The notes under the pieces: model-generated | Database searches by the model: none | Told to the model about the DNA's origin: nothing | The model's input: only the letters and a program-made list of their open reading frames with translations | Position numbers and translations under genes: made by a program | Origin: Trichopria drosophilae | Taxonomy: Eukaryota > Arthropoda > Insecta > Hymenoptera > Diapriidae | Direction: 5' to 3' | Assembly: GCA_030407085.1 (NCBI GenBank) | Contig: CM059582.1 | Span: 17,217,501 to 17,281,500, forward strand | DNA: 64,000 bases | Shown: in pieces, positions 51,456-63,524 of the stretch | How positions within the stretch are numbered: the stretch's first letter is position 1 | How the letters are laid out: each line of letters begins with the position of its first letter

Positions 51456-53023
51456 GGTGCAATTCCAATATAAGGAATTTTAGAAAAGCTTTTAAAATCC
51501 TGAATACGCTTATCCTATTATACGAGTGATTCATGATCGAACGATATATTTTACATTGATTCGCAATGTCTTTTTCACAGCTTAATATGATGAAGCGACG
51601 GTTAAATCGTGAGGATCGTTTGACGACCTTCGAAGTGATCGTAATACGCTGTACTAGTCACAACAATAACAATATAACATCAACAACAATGATAAGAGAT
51701 TGATGGCAGTAATGTTACAGTGATTAACAACCAACGGAAGTCTGAAGGATATGAAGTTTGCGAATCTGGATGTTAGTCAAATTCTGTCGAAACACTTTTG
51801 AACAAGCTTACCCTTGAGCGGGAATCGTCAATGTAGACGCTTTACATTTATATTTACGTAAAATATAATTGTACATTAATGAAGTTTGTTTGAATGATTC
51901 AATAATCGAGTTTGATGGTGTCGTAATTTATTACGAGATTATAGCAATATCGAATTTTAAGTATTAAAGTTTTTACTTCAGTTTATAACTTTATAAATAA
52001 ATTTTCAAATTCTTCGTGATGCGGTCATATAAGATTTTATTTTAAAGATACGTTTCGATGAACTGATGTGTCACCTTAGTAATTTATTATTTATAAATAT
52101 CATCAGTCGATTAATCATACTAATTTTAATTGTATTATAACTTTAGTTTTGGTACCAAAATGGGTTTGTTATTTAGTTACATTTCTGTTTCGTTTTTATA
52201 GTAAGTTTCATTAATGAAATTATTCAAAATAAATCATCGTAATCATGAAGTAAAGTAATTATTGGTATGCATGAACGATTGTAAAAAAACGCGTATAAAT
52301 ATTTTCAATTACAATTCCGGAGATATTGAAAAATGCTACAAATTGTTCTTTATTGCCTTCGTTAAAATATATAATCTTCGTTTATTACTTATCCTTGGAC
52401 TAAATGATTACTTTTATAAAAGAACACTTTAAATTAGTAACTTTTCATTTACAAATTGTATCATTCAGTACAATGATTTAGGTTAGACGCTAATAAAAGG
52501 AATACTGCGACAATAGAAATCTTTAGGAAAAATTAGACAAAAATTTTTTCTAGTAAATTTTGTGATACATTTATATACTGTAAAATGTTATTACGACAAA
52601 ATGTTTTGAAACGTATTAACGAATTATATTTTACACAATTTTTTGTATCCATTGAATGTATTAAAGCAAAAAACTAACATCACTTTGAAAAGATACTTTG
52701 AAAAAAACTGAAATTTCGAATTTAATTTCGAATTGCATGCGAAATGAAGAAATTTCAATGTATATTTTACCCTTACTGACGATCTGGTGCAATATTTCGT
52801 TATTAAAATTTACTTAGACAAAGATTTAAACAAAAAAAAATGTAATGATCCGATTACGTAATTTTATAATGGAAAGAATTTTTTGGAACAAATTTCTTTT
52901 CCCGCGCACTATTCTTTGACCATAGATAATATAATTTGTAGTTACATACTCCGCCGGTAGGTTTCTACTGTACGGGTGTTATGGACGAACTCTGTCGGTA
53001 ACAAATGGTGCGAATTTAAATTT
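51456..53023. other. Non-coding AT-rich DNA
   Basis: No gene or clear repeat until TCCGCCGGTAGG at 52951, a stray half-end of the palindromic MITE family. Confidence 0.45.
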
Positions 53024-53303
53024 AAGGGTGTTCTAAAGTGCTCCGTCGAAAAAGTAGGAATTTTCACTAGAAATCTAAAATAAAAAATGATTTAAATGGT
53101 TTTTCGAAATTCGGGCTCTGTAAAGGCAATTTTAATTACTACAGATGGTATCATAGAAAATGCCAAAGACATTAATTGAGAACTGACAGAGAATTTTCGG
53201 AAATAAGTGATTTTTGTTTGTTTCCGAAAATCCTCGGTCAGTTCTCAATTAATGTCTTTCGTATTTTTTAGGAAACCGAGCAAAGTGATGAGAATTGCCT
53301 TTA

Positions 53304-54936
53304 GGGGAGAGTCGGGTAGCCCCGGCCACTACCTATTGTGAAGTATTTAAATAGGTTACACGAGTACTGCTTCACTTATCTTTTGTACCATAGCCCAAAA
53401 CAGTAACTTTCAAAATATGAAGATATTCCGCTCTATTTTGAGTAGATTAATTAGTATTTCGATTTTACAAACGGAACAAGTGAAATCTCTTTCGGCATTT
53501 CAGTAATTTTTAATTGAAAATATTTAACAACCGGTACTAAATATTCATAACGTGTTTGGCTACGTCGATTCTACGTCTCAAGAGCTTTAATTTCCATTTT
53601 TTATATTTTAAATATTTTACCATTTACATTGTATTTTTTCTCAATTTGCACAGATATGACTTTCGGGTAGGTGTAGGAGCAGGGACCGTTTCGTAGCCTT
53701 TTATAGGTCCCCTTATGCAATAAGGTGTTTCCGACGTATTTTGGGCCGCTGAATACGAATTTCGAGGGTGGATTGCTCTCCGAGTAGGCCGAAATTGTTT
53801 ATAACAATTTTTTTAAACAATTAAGCAATTTTAAATTTTTTGGTCCAAAAAATTTTTTTTTTATCTTTTGGGCCATTCTAAACAAAAAAGGTCTTTAGTA
53901 ACTTTTGCGTACGATGGCGCATTCTCGAGATAAAAATTCCCGAAATAAAAAAATTCAATTTTTACAGTATTCAGCACACTGCCACATCGACACATGTAAT
54001 TTTTTTTTATCTACCTATGCTTAAACTTTTCTTCTGACCTTATATTTCAAGCAGAAAGTTAGTTTTAATCATTCATTTTAAATCTTCGCCATTTATTGAA
54101 GTTTTACTACGCTGTTTTTTGTCTGTAAATATACGCACATCTAGTATTGGCACGCACGACATGTTTCAAGTTACCCCCGGCCAGTTAAAATCGTGTATTA
54201 TTTGAGTTAATTCGAATACATTTCCAATATTCTGCTAATAATTCAATTGTCTGAAGTTAATGTTGACATTTGGGTTCCATTTTTCTTATATTCTGACTTG
54301 GAGGCCATCCATAAAGTACGTAGACCTTTTTTTAGCATTTTTGACCCCCCCCCCCCTCCGTAGACAGTTTTATGATATTTATACATACATTTTATATAGA
54401 CCGAAGTTCTTGGTCGACCCCCCCCCCCCCTACAATGGTAACGTAGTTTATGGATGGCCCCTTGTTTATGATATAACCCACGTTTATACCACTTACGCAG
54501 GTTTCACGAACCTCAGTTTCAAAAACAGTGCAAATTGTTATTGGTGGTAAGTATTTGTTTTTATATTTTATAATTTATGGATTTCGGACGATTGTGATTA
54601 AACAAAATTTTGAAGGAAAAACAGACAAGAAACCGATGAATTAATAAAAAATACCAATCTTATTTATTGTTTATGATCATAATCATGATTTAAAATTAAT
54701 TGTGTTAAATTTTTATAATTTTTACTAATTGTGTGTCATTTTTCTGTGTGGCCGGGGCTACTCGTCACAAGTTCGAAAGTAACACAAATCGTTATATAAA
54801 TCAATTGGCTGTACTGACGTAAAAAATCGATTTTTGTAAGTAAATTTGTTTGAGTTATGTCTGTGTAGGTACAAAGATAATTTTTGCAAGTTATTGCATA
54901 AAATATTTATGTAGCCGGGGCTACGCGGCTCTCCCC
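53304..54936. mobile_element. Non-autonomous element with GGGGAGAG ends, inserted in MITE copy A
   Basis: Left GGGGAGAGTCGGGTAGCCCC and inverted right GGGGAGAGCCGCGTAGCCCC are matching terminal repeats, both continuing GGCYAC. Subterminal GTGGCCGGGGCTACTCG (54748) and ACCCCCGGCCAG (54174) repeat the same word. Terminal bases and layout resemble the 38818-40330 element. The target duplication is unclear. No transposase. Confidence 0.7.
54301..54464. mobile_element. Small MITE with GGCCATCCATAAA ends, nested
   Basis: GGCCATCCATAAAGTACGT (54303) and the inverted ACGTAGTTTATGGATGGCC (54441-54459) bound a ~160-bp element containing two same-strand poly-C runs (54345-54356 and 54418-54430). It lies inside the GGGGAGAG element. 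Confidence 0.65.
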
Positions 54937-55550
54937 CGAAGAGCCTGAATTTTAATGTTATTCTGTCATCTTTAATTTAGGTTTTTAGTGAAATTGTCTA
55001 CCTTACCGGCGGACTACTTTAGAACACCCTGACGAACTGTTTAATTTTAGTGTTGTTTTGCCTATGTTAAGGGGAGACATCGATGAGATTTCAGTTGCAT
55101 TAAATTGTAATTTAAAAAAAATCGCAAAAATTTGTTATTAGCAACATTTTTCTTCATAAATTAAGTGGTATAGTCGAAAAAAGAAACAAAAAATGTTGGC
55201 CGAGTTAAAATTGTTTATTTTCGATCTAAGCCACGTATCGTCAAATCCATGCGTAATTTTGTTTGAAATCGTAATAAAAGCATAAACAAAATATAGTTAC
55301 AATTTAAACTAGAAAATGTAAACGATTGAATTGTTTTTTTTTTCAAATCATCTACGAAGTGATTTCGAACACTGTACACGACCTGTGAATCAATTTCTGG
55401 GAATTTTTTTTCAATTCTCAATTTCTTTTTTTGATGCTTATGAAGAAATCATATGTCAAACCTGTCTTGGAAACCCAGATTCAATCATCCTTTAATATTT
55501 GGAGATGTTTTGCATAGATTACTATCTTACCGACTGATAATTTTATGAAC

Positions 55551-56000
55551 CTCTTAAGGGTCTTCTATAGTAGTCCGCCGGTATGGTAGGAAATTTCACA
55601 GGAAAACGTAAATTAAGTAGGTTCTAAAGTGGTCTGACGGTAGGAATTTTAAATAAAAGACGTAAATTAAAGATGGCTGAATGAAATTTTCGAAATTTGG
55701 GCTTTGCAAAGGCAATTCTAATTACTGATTGATTTTTATTTATTTCCGAAAATTCTCGGTTAATTCTCAATTAATGTCTTTGGTATTTTCTGGGCAATTG
55801 CCTGTAATAATTGTAATTGCTTTTACAGAGCCCGAAGTTTGAAGAATCGATTCAGTCATTTTTTATTGATGGTTTCGACTGCAAATTCCTACCTTATTGG
55901 TGGAGTACTTTAGAACCCCCTTAAGATGACTGAATAAATCTTTAATTTCCGTTTTTTAGTGGAACTTCGTACCTTACCGGAGGACCACTTTAGAACCCCC
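55551..56000. mobile_element. Palindromic MITE copy B (one copy inside another)
   Basis: The ends occur twice on each side: GTAGTCCGCCGGTATGGTAG (55570) then GGTTCTAAAGTGGTCTGACG (55619) on the left, and GGAGTACTTTAGAACCCCCT (55903) then GGACCACTTTAGAACCCCCT (55981) on the right. This is consistent with one copy having landed in the end of another. The central hairpin and the ACAGAGCCCGAA word match copies A and C. Confidence 0.65.
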
Positions 56001-56292
56001 TTGAGGGGCTTTAAAAACCGACTGCTGTTTTAATGAAATTTGCTTGTAGTAATGCCGTATTTTTATTTGAAAACATATAAGTTAACGAGAATTGACGATA
56101 AATTATTGTTTTAGAGCTAGATCAATTTCGTAGGTAACACTGTGAACTGCGTTTAAGTACAGCAGAAATGTATTCTTGCGAATTCTCGCTCATTTCTGAA
56201 TTAAAATCGCTGACATTTATTGTCAATTTGCAAAAAAACAAGTAAAATTGCTTTAAAACACATTCGGCTTTAAAAATATGTGTAGTTTCTGT

Positions 56293-56655
56293 TTAAGGGG
56301 GGTTTAAAGTAGTCCGCTGGTATGGTAGGAAGTTTCACTAAAAAACGTAAATTAAAGAGGACGGAATAAAATTTTCCAAATTCGGGCTCTGTAAAGACAA
56401 TTCTAATGTCCATAGACGGTCTTCTTGAAAATACTAAAGACGTTAGAGAATTTTCGGAAATAAGTGATTTTTATTTATTTCTAAAAATTCTCGGTCAGTT
56501 CTCAATTAATATCTTTTGTATTTTCTATGAAATTGGTTATAGTACTTAGAATTGCCCTTACAACGCCCGAATTTCAAAAATGTTATTCAGTCATCTTTAA
56601 TTTACGTTTGTTATTGAAAATTCCTACCTTATCGGCGGACCATTTTAGAACCTTA
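56293..56655. mobile_element. Palindromic MITE copy C
   Basis: About 360 bp from GGGGGGTTTAAAGTAGTCCG to GGCGGACCATTTTAGAACC. It is internally self-complementary (AATTTTCGGAAATAAGTG with ATTTATTTCTAAAAATTCTC, and the GGGCTCTGTAAAG word with its partner). It is the simplest intact reference for the family. Confidence 0.7.
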
Positions 56656-58288
56656 ATATGCATATTTTAGCTTCGAAATTGTCGTTATCGACCGAAATGT
56701 TCGATCGTTTATTATTAATTTACGATTTTTAGGTTACATTCCTTCTTTATCGGCGAATCGCTTTTGAACCCATAATACCCATTTCAATCAGTCTTACAAA
56801 AATTTGTTGGATGATACGGTTAATACTTAATTTTATGTCGCCGATGCCGAAAATATAAAAGTATGCGGCAATCAAATTTAATATTTTAAATAACATTCGA
56901 TATTGCTATACCGGTAATAAAATTATACTACAGTAACTGTTACGATTCCAATAAGTGATTATCAATTATACATCGTTTTCGCAAATATGCGTTACAATAA
57001 AGTTCGTAATAAGAAACGAAAATGTTTTCATCCTTTCCGAAATGGTATGCTGAAATTTTAACACTCGCCGTTACTTGATCACGTGGCATAAAAATTTGTC
57101 CACACATAACTTTCTATATGTATTTCAATATACGGGCATACGTATAGATATTGTATACGTTTAATATTTATATACATATATTATATTATTTCTCGCTTCT
57201 TTTTAAATGTATTTTGTCACGTTAATCTTTTTTAAATCTATATATATATATATTTCTGCATAATACATGTACAGTTGAACAGGATTGTCCAGTCGAAACA
57301 CAGATGAAAACAAAAACATACAATGAGTATATTGCAACGAATATTTTGCCGTTTGTTATTGTTTTTTTGCCCAAAAAACCGTAAAATATACCCATTATTG
57401 GTATGTTTCTTTTCAATAGAAATTTTGATCTATTGATTTTGGTCAATCACTTCCGAATATAATATGATACTTTCTTTCTTCAAGTATTTGTTTTCCTTAA
57501 TTAAAATAATTCTATTCATTGGTGATTTTAATTCAAAAAGTACATTGTTTTTATACACAACAAAAAAACGAAATTTTGAAGCCACCAGACATCTGGAAGG
57601 AACTTATGGCAGTAAAGTACTATATTACCAACATGATCTTCTTCGCCCGACTGCAGATAACTTATCAACAGAGTTTTATTCGTTTTCTCAATGTTTTTCG
57701 TAAATTACTATTTGATTTCATACCATTGTATGTGCTCCCAAAAATGGTAATAGAATTTATTCGATTTTATGCGATAACAATCATATTAGTTATGTGAAAG
57801 GCAGATAAAGACATTTAGAGCAAAACCTCGCTTATTCGGCATCTTCCGTTTCCCTATCTCAGACTTCGCCTCGCTAGACTGACAGTTTTTAATCACGCAT
57901 ACTATGACATCACACATATTATATTGGCTCATTTCTTTGTATGAATATGAGCGTACTACTCAGCACATGGAAAAGGGAGGGGAATCTCCGCCCATTGTCG
58001 AAGAAGCGAGGTCCGGCATTGTCGGAGAAGCGAGGTTGTCGAACCCGCAAGGTTGCACTATGTATACTTTCTTTATATACAGCACGTTTCTGGTCATTTT
58101 CGGAATAAATGTCGTTCCTAGTCATTCGTCCCTGTAACTCACTTTCTTCTAATTCCTTTTAATTCCTTTTTTTCGTGAAATTGTGTGGTTTTGTGATTGT
58201 TTGAATGAAAGTAAAAAGAAATGAAAGATAGGCATGCATAATGAGTGCAAATGAACGTAAGAAAAACATACCTGCAACGTGAAGAATT
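56656..58288. other. Non-coding AT-rich DNA
   Basis: A final MITE-like end word (TTATCGGCGAATCGCTTTTG) at 56747, a TA microsatellite, and a short direct repeat GAAGCGAGGT (58001 and 58028). No supported gene. Confidence 0.4.
57239..57252. repeat. TA microsatellite
   Basis: Seven uninterrupted TA units in AT-rich sequence. A shorter TA run followed by poly-T occurs at about 49975-49999. Confidence 0.8.
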
Positions 58289-58687
58289 ATGCCAGAAAAC
58301 AAAATTCCATTCAAAACAAAAATGATTGAAAATGTCACATGGAGATTTACATTTTTCACGTGTCAAAATATTCGCATGTTTCAAATATCCATGTGCACAA
58401 TAATCACCATCTGTCATTTTTCAACAAATAGTTATGACTATATGTCGATAGGTGGCGCAGTAACTCGAAAGCAAGATCGCACATTATTTGCTACAAATGT
58501 CGGTGAGTATCATTGATGAACGATAAAAATTTCAAGTGACGATTGACGCTGACATTATCACTGTTCATTTGCAGGGTTACCAACTGGATTTGGTGGATTT
58601 TGTGTATTCCTCATGGAAATCGAGCGATTTAACGCTAAATTTTGGCGTCTTCGTTCATCCGCAATGCTCGACGTTTGTGCCAAATAA
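58289..58687 (+). CDS. Candidate two-exon gene, 108-residue protein of unknown function
   Basis: Exon 1 at 58289-58502 (ATG..GTCG) ends at a strong donor (GTGAGT). A 72-nt intron contains a branch-like GCTGACATT and a pyrimidine-rich acceptor (TTCATTTGCAG). Exon 2 at 58575-58687 ends in TAA. The joined frame gives 108 residues. I do not recognise the protein. The part spanning the junction (MSIGGAVTRKQDRTLF, then GLPTGFGGFCVFLMEIERF) is the most protein-like. An in-frame ATG at 58442 would give a 57-residue product and may be the true start. The same DNA is also open on the minus strand across exon 2, and a pogo-like MITE starts 27 bp downstream. The splice sites are the main support. Confidence 0.35.
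58445..58458 (+). promoter_or_regulatory. CTCF-like insulator motif
   Basis: TCGATAGGTGGCGC, identical to the minus-strand site at 12445-12458. It overlaps the candidate small-protein exon, so the conservation could have either cause. Confidence 0.3.
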
Positions 58688-58713
58688 TGTACAATCTCGG
58701 AGATTACCGAGTA

Positions 58714-58947
58714 TAGTCGAACCTCCGTTAACGAATACGGTCGCGACAATACGAGGCATTTCAATTTCCGGTAACGAATACTTGAGCAGGAAATATCGAC
58801 TCCCTGTATTCAGCCAACACGCATGTCCAATATCCTGAAAGCGTCTACAGAGGTTTGAAGTGGGGATACCGAAGGGAAATTATTCGTTAACGGAAACGTC
58901 TCCATATTCGAAAACGAAGAATTCGTTAAAGGGAGTTCGACTCATTT
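58714..58947. mobile_element. pogo/Tigger-like MITE
   Basis: TAGTCGAACCTCCGTTAACG (left) and the inverted right end GAGTCGAACTCCCTTTAACG are imperfect terminal repeats. They resemble the CAGTCGAACCTC..TTAACGAA ends of pogo-type elements. Internal TTCGTTAACGGAAAC and GGTAACGAATACTTG repeat the word. A clean TA duplication is not visible. Confidence 0.55.
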
Positions 58948-61900
58948 AAACAAAAAAAAAAAGAAATTATATGAGAGGAAGAAAAACGTCAGTTTTTACG
59001 TTATAGACGAAATAATTGAATTAACAGTAGAATTTGTTTCAAGGCAACGTCACATGAAGAGTTTCGGTGGAAGTAAGTGGTGCTCAAAGGTGTGCAAGTG
59101 CAACAATAACAAAATGACGTAGAGTGAAATAGGAAAAAACATCTTTAGTGTAAAAAGGAAAGATAGGTAGACATGTCAATGGTGGTGCCGACATAAAAGG
59201 AATAAAAGGATTGTAATATTGATGTAAACAGTAAAATGGTATAAATAAAATGGATTTAACGTATAAAATTTGACCAGTTTTCAAGCCAATCTGAACAATA
59301 ACATTTTATACAAATTTTGGGCATATTTTTCGGTTTTTTACAGCACGTTATTTCAGCAAAAAACTCACTTGTGAAATGTTTCCAGCACAATAAATGTATT
59401 TCGACTCGAACACAAGGCGTTAACGGCTGAACAATATATCGTTCTTTACTATTTATTACTAAAAACCCTAAATTGTATTAACTTTGGGTCATTTTTTAAA
59501 CAATGCCTGCATTGTTGTAATTCAATAAACTTATTCTTCTGCGCATATTGTGACGTTTTACGATCAAAAAAGCACTTCGCAAGCGCAGAAAAATATAACA
59601 AATTATATTAAATTAAAAAAAAATCTTTTCAGAACAGATACAATTGTTCAGCCATTTGCCCAAACAGTAAGACACTTAACAATTTGGCGAACGTATGTTT
59701 ATCTTTTAAATACATCGCGTTGTATATCGTCAATCGATGACGTTCACAACGAAACCTTGCGGTAGGGTACACGAGGTATGAAATATGTGTGCTTATATAC
59801 GTATGTATACACATACATATATTGGTAAGTATTTTTTGGTTTTTGCAAGGAAAGCGCTCGAATTTTGATTGATATTCCAGTTTTGTGACAAATCCGACGG
59901 ACAGATCTTACATTTTATTCAAAATCTGTACTTGTAGAATAAGTATTTGCTGCAGCAAATGCAACTCGAGTGCTCCCTTTATAAACTTTGACAGTAAATG
60001 GATCGTGTACAAAATATTCCTTTACTCGCACTAAGATTAGATCTGTCGATTTCTAGAAAAAATTCGGGAATAGAATATTTTCAATATCATGTACACTACG
60101 AGACGAAACTGATGCAGGTAGTGTAAAAAGAATGGTTCGTTACAATAACGATATGATCATCCTGACATTAGCTAATCGTTAAAATAAACAATTCGAGTGA
60201 CGTCATTCCGAAATAATTCTATTCGCGAAGATTTTCGATATGTTTATTTGTCACATTGCATCACGCGAGCGAAACTCGAGCCAGAATTGGTGTGATAATA
60301 TTTTTTACATTTTGAAATCGTAACTTTCGAGGATCGATTTTTTACAAAACAGAAATTACGCCGCAGTCACACAAGCGCGCGAACAAACGTTTGATAAAAT
60401 TGACTGCATTAGTAATCAGAATTAAATAAGCAAATCCAGTTTGGATGTAAATTTGGAAAAGGACAACGAAGGTGTGCGAGTCTTTTTAAAAAAATAAAAC
60501 TTCTTGTTGCTGGAGCATTCAACTGGCGATCGAAAAGTCCAGGGTTAGAGTCCCTGCGCATCGATCCTTTCAAGTTCGGTCCTTTTTTTCAAAAATGTTC
60601 CACTAAATTTGCAAATAACTCTGAAGCAAATACGATTTTTTTTCTGATTTGCAAAGACGTAAAAAAATGTTGAAATACAGTCATTTTTACCGAACAGATT
60701 TCATCCGAATGATGCCGAAACCTGGATGTATCCGGCATTTTATTATTCGCAGCATTCTTTCGCCAACTCTTATAGATTTTTAGAATCTGTGACTTAGTAT
60801 ATTGAAGATACAAAATCTACGATAGAAAAACAGAACAGACTTCAAATATGTTTTTTCTCAATACAGACGCTCGCAGAATTTGCTTGTATAATAACCGTGT
60901 ACTCATCGATATTATTACTAGCCATTATTACTAGCGTTATTAGTTCAGTTTTAACAATATACTTATGTATTTCCCTTAATTTTCGACTAGCTTACATTAT
61001 CATTAATAGTAATGTCTCTTTACATCATACAGATTGTCACATTTGGTCTTTTTTATTAAGTACTGGCATTTGCTTTTTTTCGTTGCTATCATGGAAAAAG
61101 TATAGCTCACATAGTAAAAAATATAACGAAGTCAATTTACGTTATGATAGAATTTTGACGTTCCGAAAATTTGTCGTATTTCGAAATAAAGGAACCAGTA
61201 CTTGTTGGCAGACCACACTCCAAATATGTATATTTATCAAGTTTCAATATCTGATATGTTGAAAAATCGGAGTCCTCTTATCGCTGGAATGTAACAAAAT
61301 GAAAACAATGGACGACGAATACGTCCAAGAAGGATTCATGGCAGTAAAATTAAGCGTTTTCATAAGTTTTGGTGAAAAATCTATACGTCACGAAAGATAT
61401 GTAATATGCGATTGACCCCGATTTTAAAACTCTATTATCAGTTTTATTTTACGATTGAAAGTTATTCGCCTAACTAACGTCGAGGAAGTCCTCGCTTTCT
61501 TACTTAGCGCGCGTCGAGTTTGTCTTTTTGTAATACTTGGCGGAATTTATATACCTAAGCCTATGAAAATTGTGCACCCTCCTGCATTCGAAAATCGCGA
61601 TTATTATTTTGTCACGTTTTATCAGTTGCGTTTTCGAGTGAAGGTATTCGCATCTCGACTTCAGAACTTTAATTATTTATCAGACTTCTTGTCGCGCACG
61701 TGTTTTTGGGCATTCTTGTATATTTTACAGTACAATATCGTCCAAAAGTGGCGAAAACCCCTTGTTACTGTGCTAATATCGATGTTACTCCGTTCCGATT
61801 TCTTACACGATCATTCATATTCTCGAAATGTTTTCGAGAGAATTCTTCCTAGTTGCTTCAAGTTATTTGATTTTATCCTTATTCGAATCATTCCATGATC

Positions 61901-61977
61901 CGAAAGTAATTCGCTTGTATTTTTCATCCAGTATCTTTCAACTTCTTTTTGCCTTTCGGACTGTTTTTCTTCAATTG
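58948..61977. other. Non-coding DNA downstream of the BTB-BACK gene
   Basis: Includes the tRNA-like remnant. The 147-codon plus-strand frame at 61455-61898 starts at TTG, lies opposite the probable 3' UTR of the BTB-BACK gene and has no recognised domain. Confidence 0.4.
60503..60562 (+). repeat. tRNA-like remnant (tRNA-Cys-like, anticodon loop CTGGCGA)
   Basis: The T-arm is intact (CAGGG/CCCTG stem, loop TTAGAGT). The anticodon arm TTCAA-CTGGCGA-TCGAA is nearly paired. GAGCATTCAACTG and AAAGTCC mirror tRNA-Cys. The D-arm is shortened to GCTGGAGC and no acceptor stem forms, so it is a pseudo-tRNA or SINE head. Confidence 0.45.
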
Positions 61978-63524
61978 TTACGACTGGTAATCGAAGCTTT
62001 CCTGGTTGTGGATTCGTAATTGATAATCTTGCAAGTATGTTTCTGCATTTCTGTAGATGCCTGTTTTTGCTTGCATCATCAATGTATCGAGAATCCTCTC
62101 GTTTTGTATGGCCTTTGAAGGCAGAACGATCTGCAAATAAAATGATTGATATTATATTTAGAGTTGCCAAACATATATTTAGGTTATTAAAAACATAGGC
62201 CCACAAAAAAGTACGGTGCAACTCATCGAGTTAGCCAATATTGGGACTTGCCCCGCCCATTTAACCGTCATGTGACATGAAGCAGGCCGATATCTACGTG
62301 GAGGGGAGTAAAGCGCCGCCCACTTGGTCAGTTAGGAAGGGGACGATGGCTGAGTAAGTGGCAAAGGGACCAATTCGAGAGGTTGCATTGTATATATTGA
62401 TTAAAAATAATTAATTTTCTTTATTGAGAGCTTCAAGAAATTGTTCCATCAAAGAATATTTTTTAAATCTACAAGAGGACACTACTTAACGAAAGGGGAA
62501 AAATACTTTTTTACTGGTGTGAGGTTATGTCTGAAACCAATATATTCTGTTTTATGGTCCTGTGTAAAAAACTCAATTTACCTTAATAAGCTCCTGAGGC
62601 TTGATTTTGTAAAGCTTCAAGTCCGTGGCGAGCCTCCCCATAATACGATCAAATTCCAATTTGGGATCGAATTTCGGATCGTCATTTAATGATTGCAGTT
62701 TAACTCGATGCCTTGCCCAGCTGAGCATTGCCTCAAACTTTTTAATTTCAACTACTTCCAACCCTCTGCTCATGATCATCTGAACCATGGACTCGCTTAA
62801 GGTTAGAAAGTCTGGATTCTGAAAGAGCATAAATGCTCTGGTTTCCACGAAGGAAAGGATCATGTTGACAAGTTCCATCGCAGAAGTGTATCGCCAGTAA
62901 TAATGCTCAAGGGCGCTGAGCATTACGCAGACGATTTCAATGTGAAGAAACTGTTTGGCATGATGGAAACAAGCTCCCAACATTTCCGGAAGATCATAGT
63001 GCTCTGCTGCGCAAATAAGTCCTGGGATATTGCTGCATGTCAACGGGCACGAACCGGTATGAAGATAATCCAAAAGGAATCTAAAGGTATCTGGATCGAA
63101 TTCAATAACGACGAACTGAAAAATAAGGTCAATTTTTAAAACTAATTCATGATTACATTTGTACCTTATAAATGAAACTATATTACCTCAGTTTGAGCTA
63201 GTTTTGTCCTGTCGATCTTTTGGGTGTCCGAGAAAACACTCACACTTGGAACGGCTGTAGATGGCGATTGTTTTTCTTTATCTTTGCTTTCTTTATCTAC
63301 ATTTCAAAAAATGGTGATTAAGAAAAACTAAATAAATGGTTTTGAATATGCAGGTACAAAATAATAACTTACTGCTGCAATCTTGCGAACTTGACCATCG
63401 TTTTCGGTCATCGCTTTGCAGAGAAGTACCGTGTTTTCGTATACTCCGACCCCAGCCTGCAGTAATGGTGCCCAACCGTGAAAAAGCTCTCTTGACCATT
63501 GGCGAAGACGGCACACTTTTAGAC
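61978..63524 (-). CDS. BTB-BACK domain protein, 3' part of gene (serine-enriched protein/gprs-like)
   Basis: Minus-strand exons I place: 63524-63373 (5' edge uncertain), 63296-63187, 63115-62582 and 62130-61978 with TAA stop. Boundaries are AG/GT and phases agree throughout. Residues in order: a basic Ser-rich segment (SKSVPSSPMVKRAFSRLG, GWGRSIRKHGTSLQSDD, RKRWSSSQDCS) that interrupts the BTB fold; a Lys/Ser linker; the second half of the BTB domain (FVVIEFDPDTFRFLLDYLHTG, ICAAEHYDLPEML); then a BACK domain (CVMLSALEHYYWRYTSAMEL through EAMLSWARHRV and LYKIKPQELIKIVLPSKAI). The last exon adds 50 residues ending HNQESFDYQS. The family is expected to act as a protein-binding or Cul3-type adaptor. 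The split BTB with an SPMVKRAFSRLG-like insert recalls the insect serine-enriched protein (gprs), but no Ser-rich tail is seen here. The 5' end is outside the window. Confidence 0.85.

Larger units (their letters stand above)
53024..55030. mobile_element. Palindromic MITE copy A, split by a later insertion
   Basis: The left part (53024-53303) begins AGGGTGTTCTAAAGTGCTCC and carries the long central palindrome (ATTAATTGAGAACTGAC..GTCAGTTCTCAATTAAT). The right part (54937-55030) ends CGGACTACTTTAGAACACCC. Aligning with copies B and C shows that the sequence at 53304-54936 is extra. Confidence 0.7.

Noticed and set aside
58558..58764. 68-codon minus-strand ORF
   Set aside because: Overlaps exon 2 of the plus-strand candidate and runs into the pogo-like MITE. 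No acceptor or start context.
61455..61898. 147-codon plus-strand ORF
   Set aside because: Starts at TTG, hydrophobic AT-rich sequence, antisense to the BTB-BACK gene's 3' region, no domain.
61811..62221. 136-codon minus-strand ORF as a separate gene
   Set aside because: The DNA contains the last exon of the BTB-BACK gene in a different frame (62130-61978), which joins in phase and continues the BACK domain.
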